The translations under genes were made by a program, and so were the position numbers. Of a DNA stretch of 64,000 bases, positions 33,393-41,558 are shown piece after piece. The stretch's first letter is position 1. Each line of letters starts with the position of its first letter. The stretch comes from Virgibacillus_F necropolis_A (GTDB lineage: Bacteria; Bacillota; Bacilli; Bacillales; Amphibacillaceae): positions 3,286,001 to 3,350,000 of the forward strand of contig NZ_CP084992.1 in NCBI RefSeq assembly GCF_044793635.1, in the 5' to 3' direction. The notes under the pieces are model-generated. The model worked only from the letters and a program-made list of their open reading frames with translations. It was not told where the DNA came from and ran no database searches.

Positions 33393-34301
33393 TCATATAT
33401 CCGGGAGCTCCAAATCATATCTTTTTGCAAGTTTTTTATTTCCTTCTGCATACCTTTCTTTTAGTAACTCACGAATATCTTCGGGTAGCTCATATTTCTT
33501 ATAGTGCAATGTGTAGCTTATCCTGGTTTGCAATAAAGTTCTTGGTGCAAGATTGCCGATTTTCGGAATTCTTATGGTCGGTATACGTCCTTTTGGATTA
33601 CTTCGCGATTTGAAATATTTATTAAGTTTACGGGCAATCCGCACTTGTGCCACACCGTAACTTTTGTTGGATTTACGAGCGCTTGTTTTAGTGCTGTATT
33701 TCGGAATTTCCCGCTCACCCATGAAATGCAGCAGCTTTCGTATTTCGTCAGCAGGATTTTGCCTGAAATCCTCATAAATCATTACATATAATCGATCGCG
33801 TCCAAACGTCTTCTCCACCTTTTGCAAGTAGTTGTGAAAATTTAAACTTTGAAGCGAACCATTATTCCTGCAGTAATTTAAATACCCGTATGCATCCAGG
33901 ACGCCTCCCATATGGATGTGCTGGATATACAGAGATGTAAAGAGTGCCACCTGCGATCGAATCCCTACAATCACATGGACATCATATTCCGTTGCCGGAA
34001 AAATTCGTTGTAAACCAATTAAAATGTTTGCCTGCTTTTTCGTTTTCCTTGGAGCAAACGGACTACCGGATAATCCTTCATACGAAATCAGTATTGGATT
34101 GTCGTTATCAAAGCTATCCACATAGCTCCTTATTTCTTCAACCTTTGTATTTGATAGGTGACGGAGCCGTATATCCTGCAGGTAAGACTTTATTTGCTTC
34201 TGCTTTATATAATTAACCTGTTTCAGCTTTGGATAAATATATTGCTGTAAGAATGTTGTGGCCGTTTTATGGTAGCCAACTTGTAAATAGATTGTTCGCA
34301 T
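33393..34301 (-). CDS. Sulfotransferase-family protein
   Basis: Transfers a sulfo group from PAPS to a carbohydrate or other acceptor. The PAPS 5'-phosphosulfate loop is seen near the N-terminus (LQVGYHKTATTFLQ) and the 3'-phosphate region in VGIRSQVALFTSLYIQHI. ATG 34301 follows GGGAGCAGG and places the loop ten residues in, as usual. 302 residues. Sulfotransferases are uncommon in Bacillaceae, usually in surface-polysaccharide loci. None is visible here, which suggests transfer. Confidence 0.85.
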   Translation of the reverse strand: MRTIYLQVGYHKTATTFLQQYIYPKLKQVNYIKQKQIKSYLQDIRLRHLSNTKVEEIRSYVDSFDNDNPILISYEGLSGSPFAPRKTKKQANILIGLQRIFPATEYDVHVIVGIRSQVALFTSLYIQHIHMGGVLDAYGYLNYCRNNGSLQSLNFHNYLQKVEKTFGRDRLYVMIYEDFRQNPADEIRKLLHFMGEREIPKYSTKTSARKSNKSYGVAQVRIARKLNKYFKSRSNPKGRIPTIRIPKIGNLAPRTLLQTRISYTLHYKKYELPEDIRELLKERYAEGNKKLAKRYDLELPDI

Positions 34302-34323
34302 ACGTTCCTGCTCCCATCGTAAT

Positions 34324-34488
34324 TCATTTCTTATTGCCATTATAGCAAAAGGGATGCTTTTGATAAATCCAATATTGTACCATCTGACGCCCAAGTGTTT
34401 CGGGGTTCAGAAAATCTTCCTTTGTTGATACCGTAATAACCTTCCAGCCCGGTAAACACCATTCTCTGCACCACATACCAGCAATCAT
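34324..34488 (-). CDS. Short protein upstream of the sulfotransferase, 54 residues
   Basis: ATG after AGAGGGG: MIAGMWCREWCLPGWKVITV, STKEDFLNPETLGRQ and the end PFCYNGNKK. It could be an N-terminal or internal remnant of a glycosyl- or sulfotransferase-type gene or a real small gene. No homolog recognised. Confidence 0.45.
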   Translation of the reverse strand: MIAGMWCREWCLPGWKVITVSTKEDFLNPETLGRQMVQYWIYQKHPFCYNGNKK

Positions 34489-34564
34489 CCCCTCTTAATT
34501 CCGGCAAAATTCGAAAAATACCGGAAAGTGACTGCCACTATATAAAGTATACAGACAATAGGAT

Positions 34565-34768
34565 ATGATACGATGGGTGAAAAAGAACGAAAGAGGGAGA
34601 TGGATTTTAATAAAACTTTTTATAAGAACAGGATTTATTATTTTTGTTTGTGTATTATTGACTGCATGTGGTGACAGTCATGAATACAGTACACATGGGG
34701 AAATCCAAAAAGATGAAGAAGATGAAAAAGATGAAACTTATACACCTCGAGAAACAGACGTTATTTAA
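34565..34768 (+). CDS. Small lipoprotein, about 67 residues
   Basis: Hydrophobic signal FIRTGFIIFVCVLLTAC with a lipobox (LTAC), then an acidic Glu/Lys/Asp-rich tail (EIQKDEEDEKDETYTP). ATG 34565 and GTG 34577 are both possible starts. Function unknown; may be a truncated lipoprotein. Confidence 0.55.
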   Translation: MIRWVKKNERGRWILIKLFIRTGFIIFVCVLLTACGDSHEYSTHGEIQKDEEDEKDETYTPRETDVI

Positions 34769-35152
34769 GTATCATATTCGGACAACGGATATGATGTTTG
34801 TATGAATGATCAACATGGGGAAAAGGAATAAAACGTTAGGGAACTAGACTGTATTATCAATACTACAAACGAGCGCTTTTCTTGAATAATAAGGAAGCGC
34901 CTATTTTGCATTAGTGATAGGTATGGAGATTAGTTTTTCGGGAATCGCTTATTCCGCCTTTTCGAGGGGATGTGCAAAAATACCTATTCTATGTTTTTTA
35001 CAGGTTGTGATTTATTAATCCAGCAATTGTAAAAATGGACACGCATCGTGTGTGAATGTACGTTACCAATAGAAAATGTGATTAATATACTAGTAGTAGA
35101 TAATGTTCATCAAGGGATGTCAGGCTAGCCTTTCGAACGGAGGTGGTGCCAG
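34769..35152. other. Gene-free stretch before the toxin gene
   Basis: Contains an intergenic repeat at 34862-34905 (ACAAACGAGCGCTTTTC ... AAGGAAGCGCC). Otherwise AT-rich with no credible frame. Confidence 0.5.
34862..34905 (+). repeat. Intergenic repeat, GAGCGCTTTTCTTG form
   Basis: GAGCGCTT pairs with AAGCGCC across TTCTTGAATAATAAGG. Confidence 0.7.
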
Positions 35153-35248
35153 GTGAGTTTATATGAATTATTCAAGGTGCTAATTGGATTTGGTTCCTTG
35201 TTGATTACCTTAATTGCGTTGGTCATAACTTTAATCAATAGAAAATAG
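35153..35248 (+). CDS. Holin-like type I toxin peptide, 31 residues
   Basis: GTG after CGGAGGTGGTGCCAG: SLYELFKVLIGFGSLLITLI followed by ALVITLINRK. The short amphipathic start, single hydrophobic helix and basic end match the putative holin-like toxins (Hol_Tox family, related to TxpA/BsrE-type type I toxins). A strong hairpin overlaps the stop codon, and the CTATCCGCTTAGAG ... GGACTCCCTTGGAG tail is the sort of region from which an antisense RNA antitoxin is made. Toxicity is inferred from family. Confidence 0.75.
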   Translation: MSLYELFKVLIGFGSLLITLIALVITLINRK

Positions 35249-35286
35249 ACCTCCCTATTTACCCAGAAAAGTTTTGTGGGAGGTCT
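35247..35286 (+). terminator. Hairpin after the holin-like toxin
   Basis: AGACCTCCC pairs with GGGAGGTCT across a 22-base loop, starting on the last bases of the toxin stop codon. It may be a terminator or the overlap region with an antisense RNA. Confidence 0.65.
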
Positions 35287-35630
35287 ATCCGCTTAGAGTA
35301 GTCGGACTCCCTTGGAGAACCGCTTGTCTCTAGACCAAAGTTAATATAGTGGTCTTACATATATAGTCAGGTAAGTATGTCATTTATATCACTTATTAAA
35401 AATGAATTAAATACTATTGTCAGTACGAAGTGGTAAGATTAACAGAGTATGTGTAAAGGTAATAGTTTCTATACAGATGAAATCCAGTATTTGGTGTTTA
35501 GATATAATTGAATTAAAGGAATAACTTTAATTATACGTAGTGAGTCTTACCTAAACGGGTGTATTTCTTGAATAAATAATCATGCATTTTTTGGATGATT
35601 CATAGAAAGAAAAAAAGGGTTGGTGGTGAT
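35249..35630. other. Stretch after the toxin, possible antisense RNA locus
   Basis: After the hairpin comes CTTAGAGTAGTCGGACTCC and CTTGGAGAACCGCTTG, consistent with the 3' overlap of a minus-strand antitoxin RNA, whose promoter I cannot place. The rest is AT-rich with a weak repeat copy (AAACGGGTGTATTTCTTG, about 35553). Confidence 0.4.
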
Positions 35631-36173
35631 ATGATCAATTTATTAGATTGCATGAAAGAGGGTAATGAAAGGCAACAAAGTGCTTATTTTGCAATACATG
35701 AACTGAATATCATGAATGATTTAATTGATTATAATCCTGTTTTATGTGGAACTGTGCCAATTGGTATTGACGTTAAAGGATCAGATTTGGATATTATCAT
35801 GGAAGCAAATGATTTGAACAGTTTTGGAGAAAAAATATACAATCTGTATGATAATCAAGCTGAGTTCAGGATTAAGCGAACCAACATCCGGGGACAAGAA
35901 GTGGTTAAAGCGAATTTTGTCTTTAAACATTTTGACTTTGAATTATTTGGCCAATCCGAGCCCGTACATGAGCAAACTGCATACTTACATATGGTTATCG
36001 AGCATAAACTACTAATGGAAGATCCAAGTCTTAAAGGACAAGTAATTCAACTTAAGGAGCAAGGTTACAAGACAGAACCAGCCTTTTGTAAGCTTTTGGG
36101 GATTTCGGGAGATTCCTATGAAGGGCTTATTCGTTTCGGAATAAAGAAGAGTATAGTAGCAAAAGGCTTTTAA
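35631..36173 (+). CDS. DUF4269-family (nucleotidyltransferase-like) protein
   Basis: 180 residues. The DUF4269 features are CGTVPIGIDVKGSDLDIIME, a nucleotidyltransferase-like G-S-D-x-D loop, FKHFDFELFGQ, and HEQTAYLHMVIEHKLL with a C-terminal all-helical part. ATG 35631 follows GGTTGGTGGTG. Enzymatic activity is not established for the family. Confidence 0.87.
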   Translation: MINLLDCMKEGNERQQSAYFAIHELNIMNDLIDYNPVLCGTVPIGIDVKGSDLDIIMEANDLNSFGEKIYNLYDNQAEFRIKRTNIRGQEVVKANFVFKHFDFELFGQSEPVHEQTAYLHMVIEHKLLMEDPSLKGQVIQLKEQGYKTEPAFCKLLGISGDSYEGLIRFGIKKSIVAKGF

Positions 36174-36183
36174 GGCAAACTAT

Positions 36184-36272
36184 GCAGCAATAAGGTGCGT
36201 TTGTCGAACAAGGCGTCCTTCTGAATAAGGCGCGCTTTTATTGTCAGATAAAAACGCCCTTTTTCTTGAACA
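36184..36272 (+). repeat. Intergenic repeat, compound copy
   Basis: GCAGCAATAAGGTGCG, TCGAACAAGGCGTCC, then GAATAAGGCGCGC and AACGCCC. At least two overlapping cores lie between convergent genes. Confidence 0.65.
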
Positions 36273-36403
36273 AACAACAACTTTGATTAGATAGTCTTCA
36301 AAGCAGTTCTTAAGTATAAAGAAAATCTTTAAAGTAAAGCCCATACCAAATACAAATAACCTGTAAGGTAACACGCTTCCCTAAAGATACCTTGATATGG
36401 TCC

Positions 36404-37033
36404 TTACTTTTTACGTTCATAAAACCGACGCGCCTTTGCACGATTTCCGCAGTCTTCCATCGAACACCAGCGGCGGCTACGGTTTCGGCTTGTATCCATA
36501 AACAGCCAACCGCACGGAGTCCCCTCACACTTTTTTACTCTTTTTAGTTCTTTTTCCGAAATGAGAATGTTGGCAGTGGATTGAACGATTGGTGGAAGCA
36601 TCCCGTCTAATGTTTTTTGATCATTTTTAAATTCCAATGAAAAATGATTTTTCCCAGGTACTACTTGCAACATCCCGTATGCTTTGCTTAATGCCTCGTT
36701 CAAAATTGAAAGGTCAATAGAGGTTGGCGTTTCATCATTTGAAATCGAACTAAATATGCGGTAGATCGCTTCCCGGAGTTCAATTGCCTCATCAAGAACC
36801 CTTTTTGCTTCAGAAGGCTGATCCATTGCTCTGTTGAGTAATTGATGTACTTGTTGCTCCTTAAGAATATCAGCATGAAAACTCCAGTTTACCAACTTTT
36901 CATAACTCGTCAGCCACTCCTTCGATTCCTCACTACCATCGTGCCAGCTCACCGTATTGGCAAAATCCAAACACAAACGCCCGGCGAGCAAGTCATGCGA
37001 GTATACATCCATACTTTTATTTAAATCAGTCAT
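36404..37033 (-). CDS. CGNR zinc-finger / ABATE-domain protein
   Basis: 209 residues: an N-terminal ABATE domain (LAGRLCLDFANTVSWHDG, ELREAIYRIFSSI) and a C-terminal CGNR zinc finger (CEGTPCGWLFMDTSRNRSRRWCSMEDCGNRAKARRFYER) with the four cysteines intact. This class is thought to be transcriptional regulators for stress response. ATG 37033 follows AAGGAGAAAATAACC. Divergent from the DinB gene at 37250, which it may regulate (inference). Confidence 0.9.
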   Translation of the reverse strand: MTDLNKSMDVYSHDLLAGRLCLDFANTVSWHDGSEESKEWLTSYEKLVNWSFHADILKEQQVHQLLNRAMDQPSEAKRVLDEAIELREAIYRIFSSISNDETPTSIDLSILNEALSKAYGMLQVVPGKNHFSLEFKNDQKTLDGMLPPIVQSTANILISEKELKRVKKCEGTPCGWLFMDTSRNRSRRWCSMEDCGNRAKARRFYERKK

Positions 37034-37249
37034 GGTTATTTTCTCCTTTGTTTTACTCGTTAGTATTTGATAGCCCTTACAGGATAATCTTGAAATTTTA
37101 CTTATAACCATCATAAGTGGTATTGACAGTTAAATTCAAATCATTTACGATATAACCATCAAAAATTAATTAGGGGGTTATATATTTCAGGCTATGAATC
37201 TCAATAAATTTTGATTTGAATGTGAAACGATTAAATTGGAGGGGATAAA

Positions 37250-37714
37250 ATGAATCATTCGTTATCAACATCAGTAAGACAAATGGTGAAAGAAACATTT
37301 GAAGGACCGCCCGGTGAAGGAAGTATGTTCACAGAGTCACGGCCAAACAGCGGACTTTTCGGGACTCTTGATCAGTTAACCGCAAATGAAGCTTCAATTG
37401 CGGTTAACGGGACGACGGTTGCGGCTCACGCTGACCATACCCGCTTTTATTTATGGGGAACGAATGCCATCCTGAAAGACGGTAAGCAGCCAAAAATGGA
37501 TTGGGGAGAAAGTTGGAAAATTAATTTAGTGGATGAAAAGCAATGGAATCGAATTAAGGAAGAATTACGACATGAATACTTAACACTTTTGGAAGCAATT
37601 GATGTTACTGAATGGAATAAACTACTTGCCAATGAAATTCCAGGTTCTTTGGCTCATTCAGCATATCATCTCGGAGCTATACGGCAAATGTTAAAAGTGG
37701 TCAAAAATAGTTAA
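37250..37714 (+). CDS. DinB-family protein (3 of 3)
   Basis: 154 residues: GTTVAAHADHTRFYLWGTNA and the end PGSLAHSAYHLGAIRQML give the histidine metal site. The start lies after TTGGAGGGG. The preceding 27 residues, GGPPGEGSMFTESRPNSGLFGTL type, are typical of DinB_2 proteins paired with CGNR regulators. Confidence 0.9.
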   Translation: MNHSLSTSVRQMVKETFEGPPGEGSMFTESRPNSGLFGTLDQLTANEASIAVNGTTVAAHADHTRFYLWGTNAILKDGKQPKMDWGESWKINLVDEKQWNRIKEELRHEYLTLLEAIDVTEWNKLLANEIPGSLAHSAYHLGAIRQMLKVVKNS

Positions 37715-37743
37715 AAAGCTTTCATTGAAAGATTGACCTTTGA

Positions 37744-37826
37744 TCTTCTGCAATAGGGCGCTTTTCCTTAATAAGGAGAAGCGCCCATCTTTCGTATTAT
37801 GACCATTTAATTGGAATAAGAAGGAG
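37744..37826 (+). repeat. Intergenic repeat, best-preserved long form
   Basis: TCTGCAATA, then GGGCGCTTTTCCTTA and TAAGGAGAAGCGCCC as a near-perfect 15-bp inverted repeat, then a spacer ATCTTTCGTATTAT and GACCATTTAATTGGAATAAG. A useful reference copy. Confidence 0.85.
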
Positions 37827-37938
37827 TTTAATAAAGATTGTCGAAAGAGTAAAAGGAAAAGTATTTTTAGCAATCGAAAAGAATTTCATAGCCATCATTT
37901 GTGATAAGTTTAAGAAAATAAAGAAGGGAGAAGATGAT

Positions 37939-38751
37939 ATGAAAAAAACGCAAAATCATCTGCAACTACCAAATGTAGTGTCACGTGATGAATGGCTTGT
38001 GGCTCGTAAGGAACTGCTGGCCAAAGAGAAGGAATTCACTAAGGCGCGGGACTCGCTGAATGCCGAACGTCGCCGACTCCCAATGGTAGAGATTGATAAG
38101 GACTATGTCTTAGATGGTCCGCATGGTAAGACCCGTTTGCTTGATCTGTTTGAAGGGCGTCCTCAACTTATCGTGCATCACTTCATGTTCGATCCTGATT
38201 GGGAAGCAGGTTGTCCTGCTTGCTCGCTGGCTGCGGACAACATCGGCCATCTCGCCCACCTTCATGCACGCAACACGTCACTAGCTCTGATATCCCGTGC
38301 TCCACTTCCCAAGCTTCAACGCTACAAGGAACGCATGGGTTGGAACATTCCTTGGTACTCGTCCTACGATAGCGACTTTAACTATGACTTTCACGTTACA
38401 CTGGACGAATCCGTCGTTCCAATCGAATACAACTACTTGACCAAGGATGAGCTTGTTCAGATGGGCGTACCCGTTGATTCCGGTCAGTCAATGGAAGTGC
38501 CTGGCGTTAGCACCTTTCTTCGCGATGGTGAAAGAATTTTTCACTCGTATACGACTTACGCCCGTGGAACTGACCTAATAATTGGTACCTTCAACTATCT
38601 CGATTTAACAGCTCTTGGCAGGCAGGAGGACTGGGAACAGCCTTCTGGACGCAGTGACGGCAACGGCAAGACATGGCTACGCCGTCATGACGAATACGAT
38701 CACTCTTTTGAATCGGATTCCTGTTGCAATTCAAGAAAGAGCGATTTGTAA
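37939..38751 (+). CDS. DUF899-family thioredoxin-like protein
   Basis: 270 residues: WLVARKELLAKEKEFTKARDSLNAERRRLPMVEI at the start, LIVHHFMFDPDWEAGCPACSLAADN with the CxxC pair in the thioredoxin-like fold, FYxxWNIPWYSSYDSDFNYDF, and STFLRDGERIFHSYTTYARGTD, all hallmarks of DUF899. Codon use is noticeably richer in G/C than its neighbours, suggesting transfer. No N-terminal signal. Activity unknown. Confidence 0.92.
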   Translation: MKKTQNHLQLPNVVSRDEWLVARKELLAKEKEFTKARDSLNAERRRLPMVEIDKDYVLDGPHGKTRLLDLFEGRPQLIVHHFMFDPDWEAGCPACSLAADNIGHLAHLHARNTSLALISRAPLPKLQRYKERMGWNIPWYSSYDSDFNYDFHVTLDESVVPIEYNYLTKDELVQMGVPVDSGQSMEVPGVSTFLRDGERIFHSYTTYARGTDLIIGTFNYLDLTALGRQEDWEQPSGRSDGNGKTWLRRHDEYDHSFESDSCCNSRKSDL

Positions 38752-38796
38752 TCAATGTAGTTCATAAATATATATAAAAATTAGTTAACAGATGTT

Positions 38797-38862
38797 TAAG
38801 AAACGGTCGCTTTTTGTTGAATAAGCGCTTCTTTTCTTATTCAACGATCTGGTGCAGAGTTG
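38797..38862 (+). repeat. Intergenic repeat, GGTCGCTTTTTGTTGAATAAGCG form
   Basis: AAGAAACGGTCGCTTTTTG then AATAAGCGCTTC, CTTATTCAACGATCTGG and TGCAGAGTTGAAG. It runs straight into the 75-bp repeat. Confidence 0.7.
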
Positions 38863-38938
38863 AAGATGTCGAGCGGACCTTAATCAAAGGTCCTCTTTTT
38901 TTTAAGATAATAAATGGAATTTTATGTTAAAGTTAATG
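38863..38938 (+). repeat. 75-bp intergenic repeat with terminator and promoter-like end (copy 2)
   Basis: Near-identical to 20636-20710: AAGATGTCGAGCGGACC, an AAAGGTCC arm and T8-run, then ATGGAATTTTATG and TTAAAGTTAA. Confidence 0.85.
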
Positions 38939-39192
38939 TAATATTTGCACTTGCGATTTTTTATTTATCTTTATACATAACTATCGGTTCTAACGTATCC
39001 GTTATCGCTGCCTTTCATACACGAAATTAAGGTACTTCAAGGATTAGACGGAACAACCACTTTAATGCTTAGACAACTTTGCTGATTGGGGTGGTTGTTG
39101 TTATACCTTCAAATAAATAAGATTATTCTTCATTTAACAGGGTGCTTCATTGCGTAAGAAACTAATAACCTTATTCAACAGGGAGTGATAGA
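38939..39192. other. Gene-free part with a hairpin
   Basis: Includes a GAACAACCAC / GTGGTTGTTG stem at about 39047-39104 and a repeat flank at 39127-39182 (ATTTAACAGGGTGCTTC). No credible gene. Confidence 0.45.
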
Positions 39193-39372
39193 ATGAATAA
39201 AAAGAAAGGTATGCAGAAGTTCTTTATTGTATTTATTTCTTTTGGAATATTAATGTTACTTTTTTTAATGCAAGACTCAAAAATTCTTGAAAGAATAGCA
39301 ATTTTTATACCTATTATTGCGGTAACTACTTTTTGGCTCTGGGTAAACTATGGAGAGAAAAAACGTGATTAA
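39193..39372 (+). CDS. Small membrane protein, 59 residues
   Basis: ATG after GGGAGTGATAGA: MNKKKGMQKFFIVFISFG, two helices and GEKKRD at the end. A repeat flank precedes and another (ACGCAGCAGGATTTCAATAA) follows. No family recognised. Confidence 0.65.
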   Translation: MNKKKGMQKFFIVFISFGILMLLFLMQDSKILERIAIFIPIIAVTTFWLWVNYGEKKRD

Positions 39373-39465
39373 AAATAGGGTAGCTTTACTTCAATAAAGA
39401 TAAAGGACTATTCTACTAACGCAGCAGGATTTCAATAACCTTTTACATAGAAGTGGGGGATAATT

Positions 39466-39825
39466 ATGAGCTTCTATTTCCAAAATTACTTAAGCGTGCT
39501 TAAAAATAACTTTATGTTAGTTATTATGGCATCAATACTATTAGTTTTAACCTTTTTTATATGGGCAGGTTTTCCATTTTTTATAATTGGTGGTGTAGTG
39601 GCAGATTTAACTGCTAACTTTGCTTTCATTCATTTTTGTATTTCATTATCAGGTGGAATTCTTTTTTCCTTGTTCTTTGTGCCAATTAATCTAAAAGTTG
39701 CTAAAAGTATAGCCAACATAAAACATTGTGGTGTGGCAAGTTCTTTTGTACATATACAAACAATATGGACATTAGTATGTTCTATAATTTTTGAAATAGT
39801 TATGAGCATCGTTCTTCAACTATAG
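39466..39825 (+). CDS. Membrane protein, 119 residues
   Basis: ATG after AGTGGGGG. Helices at about residues 15-42, 50-68 and 95-117, with VPINLKVAKSIANIKHCG in between. No family recognised; single-gene unit. Confidence 0.65.
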   Translation: MSFYFQNYLSVLKNNFMLVIMASILLVLTFFIWAGFPFFIIGGVVADLTANFAFIHFCISLSGGILFSLFFVPINLKVAKSIANIKHCGVASSFVHIQTIWTLVCSIIFEIVMSIVLQL

Positions 39826-39892
39826 GGTGTAATCTTCAAGAAGGGAATCGCTTATTTCTTATTCAAGTAAAGCAGTAGGTTAGTGGAATAAG
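39811..39892 (+). repeat. Intergenic repeat, long form overlapping a stop codon
   Basis: CGTTCTTCAACTATAGGGTG, a TCTTC/GGAATCGC core, CTTATTCAAG and GCAGTAGGTTAGTGGAATAAG. The upstream gene's stop codon (TAG) lies within the element. Confidence 0.75.
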
Positions 39893-39945
39893 ATGCCCCT
39901 TTAAAACATCTTATTAGATTTAGATTCGGGGAAAGGAGATTTATT

Positions 39946-40347
39946 TTGAAGAAAATAGCTGTTTTTATCCTTCTTTTACTATTATTAGTAGGATGTAGCC
40001 AAAGTAATGTTATACATAATACAGAATTAGAGGATTCCATTTATTCTATTGTTGAGGATAAAAATAAAAATGAGCTAGGTTTAACATCATTGACGACTTT
40101 CGAATGGGAAAACGCTTTCCTTTTCTCGCCTTATAGTACACAAGAAGGTATAGAAGAACAATTAGGTATATATTTCAAAGACCCAAGCAATATCGATATC
40201 AGAGACGATATATACCTATTGGTCTTCCTTAAAGGAGATAAAGTCGTTCAATATGTTGAAATAGAGCGTCAAGGATCTGACTTTTCAATAGAGGAAAAGG
40301 GACCCCTTACTCCATCCAATGATGTGATAAGTATTGAAAGACACTAA
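39946..40347 (+). CDS. Lipoprotein, 133 residues
   Basis: TTG after AAAGGAGATTTAT. Signal KKIAVFILLLLLLVGC with lipobox LVGC, then a mature acidic domain (TELEDSIYSIVEDKNKN, YLLVFLKGDKVVQYVEIERQG). Exported and anchored in the outer leaflet. No family recognised. Confidence 0.8.
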   Translation: MKKIAVFILLLLLLVGCSQSNVIHNTELEDSIYSIVEDKNKNELGLTSLTTFEWENAFLFSPYSTQEGIEEQLGIYFKDPSNIDIRDDIYLLVFLKGDKVVQYVEIERQGSDFSIEEKGPLTPSNDVISIERH

Positions 40348-40403
40348 AAAGGAACTTTCCTTGTTGTATAAGAAATAGATATTTCAGAAGGGGTGTAAGG
40401 TCA

Positions 40404-40592
40404 ATGAAGTCAAAAAGGTTAAGGAATTGGATAATTGGGTTAATGGTTTTGGCTATGTTGACTATCGGAATTGCTTCCAGCTATAGCGGATTTGTAGAGG
40501 CAAAAAGCACTTGTGTGAAAAGTAATGGAACTATTACAGAAAAGAATTTAGATTTATTAGCTTTCAATTGGTCAGTATCTTGTGAAAGGTAA
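40404..40592 (+). CDS. Small secreted protein, 62 residues
   Basis: ATG after AGAAGGGGTG. N-terminal signal KRLRNWIIGLMVLAMLTIGIAS with a likely cleavage site before FVEAKS, then two cysteines (STCVKS and VSCER) that may form a disulfide. No family recognised. Confidence 0.65.
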   Translation: MKSKRLRNWIIGLMVLAMLTIGIASSYSGFVEAKSTCVKSNGTITEKNLDLLAFNWSVSCER

Positions 40593-40630
40593 TTTTCAGT
40601 TAGCAAATACAGGATTGTGAAAGAAGATAC

Positions 40631-40705
40631 TTAAACTATCAGGTGCTTTCCTTTAATAAGAAATTGCATCCTTGTTCCACTAAAGCAGCAGTAGAGTTGA
40701 AGAAT
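40631..40705 (+). repeat. Intergenic repeat, GGTGCTTTCCTTTAATAAG form
   Basis: AGGTGCTTTCCTT pairs with AAGAAATTGCATCCT, followed by CCACTAAAGCAGCAG and AGAGTTGAAGAA. This copy joins the hairpin core to the GCAGCAG flank seen elsewhere alone. Confidence 0.75.
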
Positions 40706-40763
40706 GAACTATTCTTTGTTACATTTAAAAACGAACATATATTCTCTTTTAGTGGAGGGTTCT

Positions 40764-41303
40764 ATGGATAAAAAACGAAATTTGGTATTATTTATTGCTT
40801 CGAGTTTAGATGGATATATTGCTACAAAAGACGAGTCACTTGAGTGGCTTTACAATGTCGAAGGTGAAGGTGATAACGGCTTTTCAGAGTTTTATGAAAC
40901 GGTGGATACGGTTTTACTTGGTAAAAGGACTTACGATTGGGTAATGAAACAAGATATTGAGGAATTCCCATATAAAAACAAAGAATGCTATGTGTTTACA
41001 AGGTCCTCTATTGAGGATACCGAAGATGTAAAATTTGTTAATGACGATGTAAATGAATTTGTTGATAAGCTAAAGAGCCAAGATGGGAAAAATATTTGGA
41101 TTGTTGGTGGAGGAGAATTGTTGCATTCTTTTATACAAGAAAAATTGGTTGATGAACTAATCATAACGGTTTCCCCATCTTTACTCGGTAAAGGAGTTCC
41201 GTTATTTAGAGAGGGAGATTATCAATTAGACCTCTCGTTGAAAGGAATGAGGAGCTTTAATCAATTTGTTGAACTGCACTATGAAGTTAAAACTTTAAGT
41301 TAA
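40764..41303 (+). CDS. RibD C-terminal/DHFR-like reductase (YyaP type)
   Basis: 179 residues: LVLFIASSLDGYIATKDESLEWL is the signature start, followed by DTVLLGKRTYDWV, NIWIVGGGELLHSFIQEKLVDELIITVSP and LLGKGVPLF, the NADPH-binding pattern of dihydrofolate reductase-like RibD-C proteins. ATG 40764 follows TGGAGGG; an upstream ATG at 40704 lies in the repeat. Substrate unknown. Confidence 0.92.
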   Translation: MDKKRNLVLFIASSLDGYIATKDESLEWLYNVEGEGDNGFSEFYETVDTVLLGKRTYDWVMKQDIEEFPYKNKECYVFTRSSIEDTEDVKFVNDDVNEFVDKLKSQDGKNIWIVGGGELLHSFIQEKLVDELIITVSPSLLGKGVPLFREGDYQLDLSLKGMRSFNQFVELHYEVKTLS

Positions 41304-41304
41304 G

Positions 41305-41336
41305 CTCTTCAACAAACTGGTGCAGGAGTTGAGGAG
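41305..41336 (+). repeat. Intergenic repeat, short form
   Basis: CTTCAACAAACTGGTGCAG then GAGTTGAGGAGGG. TTCAAC and GTTGAG pair, with no hairpin core, as if the core were deleted. The end doubles as the ribosome site of the next gene. Confidence 0.7.
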
Positions 41337-41342
41337 GGTGCT

Positions 41343-41519
41343 ATGAATTTTAAAGGTAGTATATTAAGAGTTATATTATCGGGTTTAACGGCAGGAACTT
41401 TAGCTTACATTTTTAACAAACTAGTTGATAATGAAATTATTGAAAACATTGGATTTATCATTATTGTTATTTTTACGGTAATATTTTTTCTTCAAAAGGA
41501 GAACAACCCGATTAGTTGA
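41343..41519 (+). CDS. Small membrane protein, 58 residues
   Basis: ATG after GAGGAGGG (part of the repeat). Helices ILRVILSGLTAGTLAYIF and FIIIVIFTVIFFL with a polar linker. No family recognised. Confidence 0.65.
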   Translation: MNFKGSILRVILSGLTAGTLAYIFNKLVDNEIIENIGFIIIVIFTVIFFLQKENNPIS

Positions 41520-41558
41520 AAACTAATGATAATATAGTGAAAAAGGATGTGAATCTAT

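Noticed and set aside
38913..39029. ATG frame of 38 codons starting in the 75-bp repeat
   Set aside because: The ATG is part of the repeat's promoter-like tail and has no ribosome site.
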